34,139 nucleotides of DNA from Clostridiaceae bacterium (GTDB taxonomy: Bacteria; Bacillota; Clostridia; Lachnospirales; Lachnospiraceae), in NCBI GenBank assembly GCA_902362725.1, contig CABIXM010000030.1, positions 1 through 34,139 on the forward strand, given 5' to 3'. The first letter of the stretch is position 1, and every line of letters begins with the position of its first letter. The position numbers and the translations under genes were made by a program. Below are positions 32,277 to 34,139 of this stretch, piece after piece. The notes under the pieces are model-generated. The model was not told the DNA's origin and did not search any database. It was given only the letters and a program-made list of their open reading frames with translations.

Positions 32277-32404
32277 ATGTAACAGGAAATTCCTATGGAA
32301 TCCCCTGTTACATAAAAAATATTATCGCACTGCGGCGGAGATGTAGTATGTCGCTTACGCGATCAGCCGCAGGCGGAGAATCCTGCTTTGCAGGATTCTT
32401 TCTT
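32277..32404. other. Structured intergenic element with three stem-loops
   Basis: The gap before the flavodiiron gene contains a hairpin with arms ATGTAACAGG and CCTGTTACAT (32277-32286 with 32304-32313) plus an inner ATTCC/GGAAT stem. Next is a nested hairpin (TGCGGC 32331-32336 with GCCGCA 32366-32371, inside it TCGC/GCGA). Last is GAATCCTGC (32378-32386) with GCAGGATTC (32390-32398) followed by TTTCTT. No ORF is seen. It could be a dispersed repeat or small RNA; I cannot tell. Confidence 0.5.
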
Positions 32405-32408
32405 ATTC

Positions 32409-32437
32409 TATACACTTTATTTCAAATATGTTATAAT
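32409..32437 (+). promoter_or_regulatory. Promoter of the flavodiiron protein gene
   Basis: A consensus TATAAT (32432-32437) has TATACA (32409-32414) 17 bases before it. It lies 35 bases upstream of the ATG. Confidence 0.6.
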
Positions 32438-32471
32438 GAACCTATCTTAACTAAAAGGAGCGTATTCAAAA

Positions 32472-33623
32472 ATGGAAATTACAAAAGATATTCGATATGT
32501 TGGCGTCAATGACCATGATGTGGATCTCTTTGAGGGTCAGTATGTGGTTCCGAATGGTATGGCATACAATTCCTACGTCATCCTGGACGAGAAAATCGCC
32601 ATCATGGACACGGTGGACGCCCATTTCGGACAGGCATGGCTGAATCAGATCTGTGCTCTCCTGGGCGACCGTCATCCGGATTACCTGATCGTACAGCACA
32701 TGGAGCCGGATCATTCCGCCAATATCGCTAAATTTATGGAGTTCTATCCGGACACTACCGTCGTATCCAGCGCCAAGGCTTTCGCCATGATGAAGCAGTT
32801 CTTCGGCACCGATTACGCTGACCGCCAGATCGTCATCAAGGAAGGCGATACCCTCTGCCTGGGCAAACACACCCTGGCTTTTGTGGCCGCTCCGATGGTT
32901 CACTGGCCGGAGGTCATGGTGACCTATGATACCTGCGATAAGGTACTGTTCTCTGCTGACGGCTTTGGTAAATTCGGTGCTCTGGACGTGGAAGAGGACT
33001 GGGCTTCGGAAGCGCGGCGCTACTACATCGGTATCGTCGGTAAGTTCGGCGTACAGGTACAGAACTTGCTGAAAAAAGCCGCTACGCTGGATATCCAGAC
33101 CATCTGCCCCCTGCACGGACCTGTGCTCACGGAAAATCTGGGCTACTATCTGAATCTCTACAACACCTGGTCATCCTACCAGCCGGAGGAGGACGGTATC
33201 GTCATCGCTTACACCTCTGTCTATGGTCACACGCAGGAAGCTGTCGAGCTGCTGGCTGATAGGCTCCGCACTAAGGGCTGCCCGAACGTTATCGTTCACG
33301 ATCTGGCTCGTGCCGACATGGCGGAAGCCGTAGAAGACGCGTTTCGCTACAGCAAGCTGGTTCTTGCCACCGTCACCTACAACGGCGGCATCTTCCCGTT
33401 CATGCGCGATTTTATCCAGCATCTGACCGACCGCAGCTACCAGAACCGCACCGTGGCCTTCATAGAAAATGGTTCCTGGGCCCCGACCGCAGTCAAAGGC
33501 ATGAAAGCCCTGCTGGAAAACAGCAAGAAACTGACCTACGCCGAAACCGACGTCCGCATCCTGTCCGCTTTAAATGAGGACAGCCGCGGCCAGATCGAGG
33601 CGTTGGCGGATGAGCTCTGCTAA
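32472..33623 (+). CDS. fprA: Flavodiiron protein (A-type flavoprotein, O2/NO reductase)
   Basis: A 383-residue flavodiiron protein. The N-terminal metallo-beta-lactamase-like domain has the diiron ligands His76, Glu78, Asp80 and His81 (HMEPDH), His144 (MVHWPE), Asp163 (SADGFG) and His215 (PLHGP). The C-terminal flavodoxin-like domain starts near residue 240 with the FMN phosphate loop YTSVYGHTQE. Such cytoplasmic enzymes reduce O2 to water (or NO to N2O) in anaerobes with electrons from rubredoxin or other carriers. The enzyme is the class A type without a fused rubredoxin. AAAGGAG lies 11 bases before the ATG. It is a single gene between its own promoter and terminator, apparently unlinked to the catabolic island. 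Confidence 0.95.
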   Translation: MEITKDIRYVGVNDHDVDLFEGQYVVPNGMAYNSYVILDEKIAIMDTVDAHFGQAWLNQICALLGDRHPDYLIVQHMEPDHSANIAKFMEFYPDTTVVSSAKAFAMMKQFFGTDYADRQIVIKEGDTLCLGKHTLAFVAAPMVHWPEVMVTYDTCDKVLFSADGFGKFGALDVEEDWASEARRYYIGIVGKFGVQVQNLLKKAATLDIQTICPLHGPVLTENLGYYLNLYNTWSSYQPEEDGIVIAYTSVYGHTQEAVELLADRLRTKGCPNVIVHDLARADMAEAVEDAFRYSKLVLATVTYNGGIFPFMRDFIQHLTDRSYQNRTVAFIENGSWAPTAVKGMKALLENSKKLTYAETDVRILSALNEDSRGQIEALADELC

Positions 33624-33660
33624 GAATGTACCACCTGATATTGTGTATAATCTCAATATG

Positions 33661-33700
33661 AAATAAGACCTTCCAGTTTCTATTCTGGGAGGTCTTATTT
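33661..33700 (+). terminator. Rho-independent terminator of the flavodiiron gene
   Basis: AAATAAGACCTTCCAG (33661-33676) pairs with CTGGGAGGTCTTATTT (33685-33700) with one weak pair. A short T-rich tail follows. It is 38 bases past the stop codon. The bases 33701-33810 show no gene. Confidence 0.8.
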
Positions 33701-33810
33701 TATCCTCAAATCCTAATTCAAAAAAATATGTTTCCCTCCCCCGGAGTTTTTTTTGTTCTATAAAAAGCATGACTTTCACGCTTCAATGTAACACGGTATT
33801 GTAGATCCAA

Positions 33811-33839
33811 AAAACCTGCAAGCAACGCTTACAGGTTTT
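33811..33839 (-). terminator. Rho-independent terminator of tRNA-Asn
   Basis: On the minus strand AAAACCTGTAAGC pairs with GCTTGCAGGTTTT (13 bp, one GU) with a 3-base loop, followed by more Ts. It starts a few bases past the tRNA 3' end. Confidence 0.85.
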
Positions 33840-33843
33840 AAAG

Positions 33844-33915
33844 CTCCCCGAGTAGGGCTCGAACCTACGACATTTCGGTTAACAGCCGAACGCTCTACCA
33901 CTGAGCTATCGAGGA
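33844..33915 (-). tRNA. tRNA-Asn (anticodon GTT)
   Basis: The minus strand folds as a tRNA. The acceptor stem TCCTCGA/TCGGGGA has one GU pair, the D-arm contains AGCTCAGTGGTAGAGC, the anticodon loop CTGTTAACC gives GUU, and the T-arm contains GTAGGTTCGAGCCCTAC. The discriminator base is G and the 3' CCA is not encoded. It has its own promoter and terminator. Confidence 0.95.
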
Positions 33916-33933
33916 ATATTTAATTCAGATACC

Positions 33934-33962
33934 ATAATACCTGATCACTCAACGCTTGTCAA
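33934..33962 (-). promoter_or_regulatory. Promoter of tRNA-Asn
   Basis: On the minus strand TTGACA (33962-33957) and TATTAT (33939-33934) are 17 bases apart, 19 bases upstream of the mature tRNA. It is a strong sigma-A match, so the tRNA can be transcribed independently of the rRNA operon. Confidence 0.8.
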
Positions 33963-34065
33963 GTGTTCAGGTACTTCTTTGTACCTTCAAAACTATATAC
34001 TGTATATCTTCTTAGACATTTTCTATCCTATGACGCTTCGCGTTCCGCTTTCGCTTCACACTCTT

Positions 34066-34139
34066 GGTCAAGCCCTCGACCTATTAGTAACAGTCAGCTC
34101 CATGTGTTACCACACTTCCACCTCTGCCCTATCTACCTT
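34066..34139 (-). rRNA. 23S ribosomal RNA, 3' end only
   Basis: Read on the minus strand, the last ~74 bases match the conserved 3' end of bacterial 23S rRNA, including GGAGCTGACTGTTACTAATA and GGTCGAGGGCTTGACC. The gene continues past the right edge of the window. The 150 bases between it and tRNA-Asn contain no recognisable 5S rRNA; a short AGGTAC/GTACCT hairpin (33969-33986) is the only structure seen there. The exact 3' end is approximate. Confidence 0.92.

Noticed and set aside
33969..33986. Terminator of the rRNA operon at the AGGTAC/GTACCT hairpin
   Set aside because: The stem is only 6 bp and no T-run follows on the minus strand, so it may be a processing site or chance.

Overview
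The window looks like a chromosomal segment of an anaerobic, low-to-mid GC Bacillota, most likely a Lachnospiraceae-type Clostridia. I infer this from strong AGGAGG ribosome binding sites, tightly packed operons, a flavodiiron protein, a clostridial-style proline racemase family, and the 3' end of a 23S rRNA gene followed by tRNA-Asn. No genus can be named from the sequence alone.

Positions 135 to about 25,670 form one large catabolic island, mostly on the minus strand. A promoter at 22,215-22,243 starts what appears to be a 13-gene operon ending at a terminator at 10,171-10,211. Its order is a Liv-type amino-acid ABC transporter (binding protein, two permeases, two ATPases), a TIM-barrel isomerase/epimerase, an SDR dehydrogenase, a four-gene FAD/iron-sulphur imino- or D-amino-acid dehydrogenase, a creatinase-like M24 protein and a DapA-family lyase. 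Two further minus-strand groups follow. The first (10,106 to 5,917) holds an acetyltransferase fused to a sensory-rhodopsin-transducer-like domain, an FGGY kinase and a sodium:solute symporter. The second (5,830 to 135) holds an SDR, a TIM-barrel isomerase, a proline-racemase-family epimerase, a NagB-like protein, a PfkB kinase and a second FAD oxidoreductase. Divergent from the binding-protein gene, on the plus strand, are a second proline-racemase-family epimerase and a LacI-type repressor. A second LacI gene lies beyond it on the minus strand.

Five families occur as paralogous pairs: LacI regulator, proline-racemase-like epimerase, DadA/HcnC-like FAD dehydrogenase, TIM-barrel isomerase and SDR. 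The island therefore looks like two parallel branches for related substrates sharing one electron-transfer module and one or two transporters. Epimerase, D-imino-acid dehydrogenase and DapA-family lyase match the logic of the oxidative hydroxyproline pathway. The kinases, NagB-like protein, isomerases and SDRs point to a sugar or polyol part. A sugar-linked or polyhydroxylated imino acid is my working hypothesis; the actual substrate is unknown.

From 25,680 onward the genes are unrelated to the island: a Zn/Cd-type P1B ATPase with a very His-rich, tandemly repeated N-terminus, the RNA-binding protein Tex, two small membrane proteins, a flavodiiron protein (FprA), tRNA-Asn and the 3' end of a 23S rRNA gene. 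I saw no transposase, CRISPR array or phage gene.
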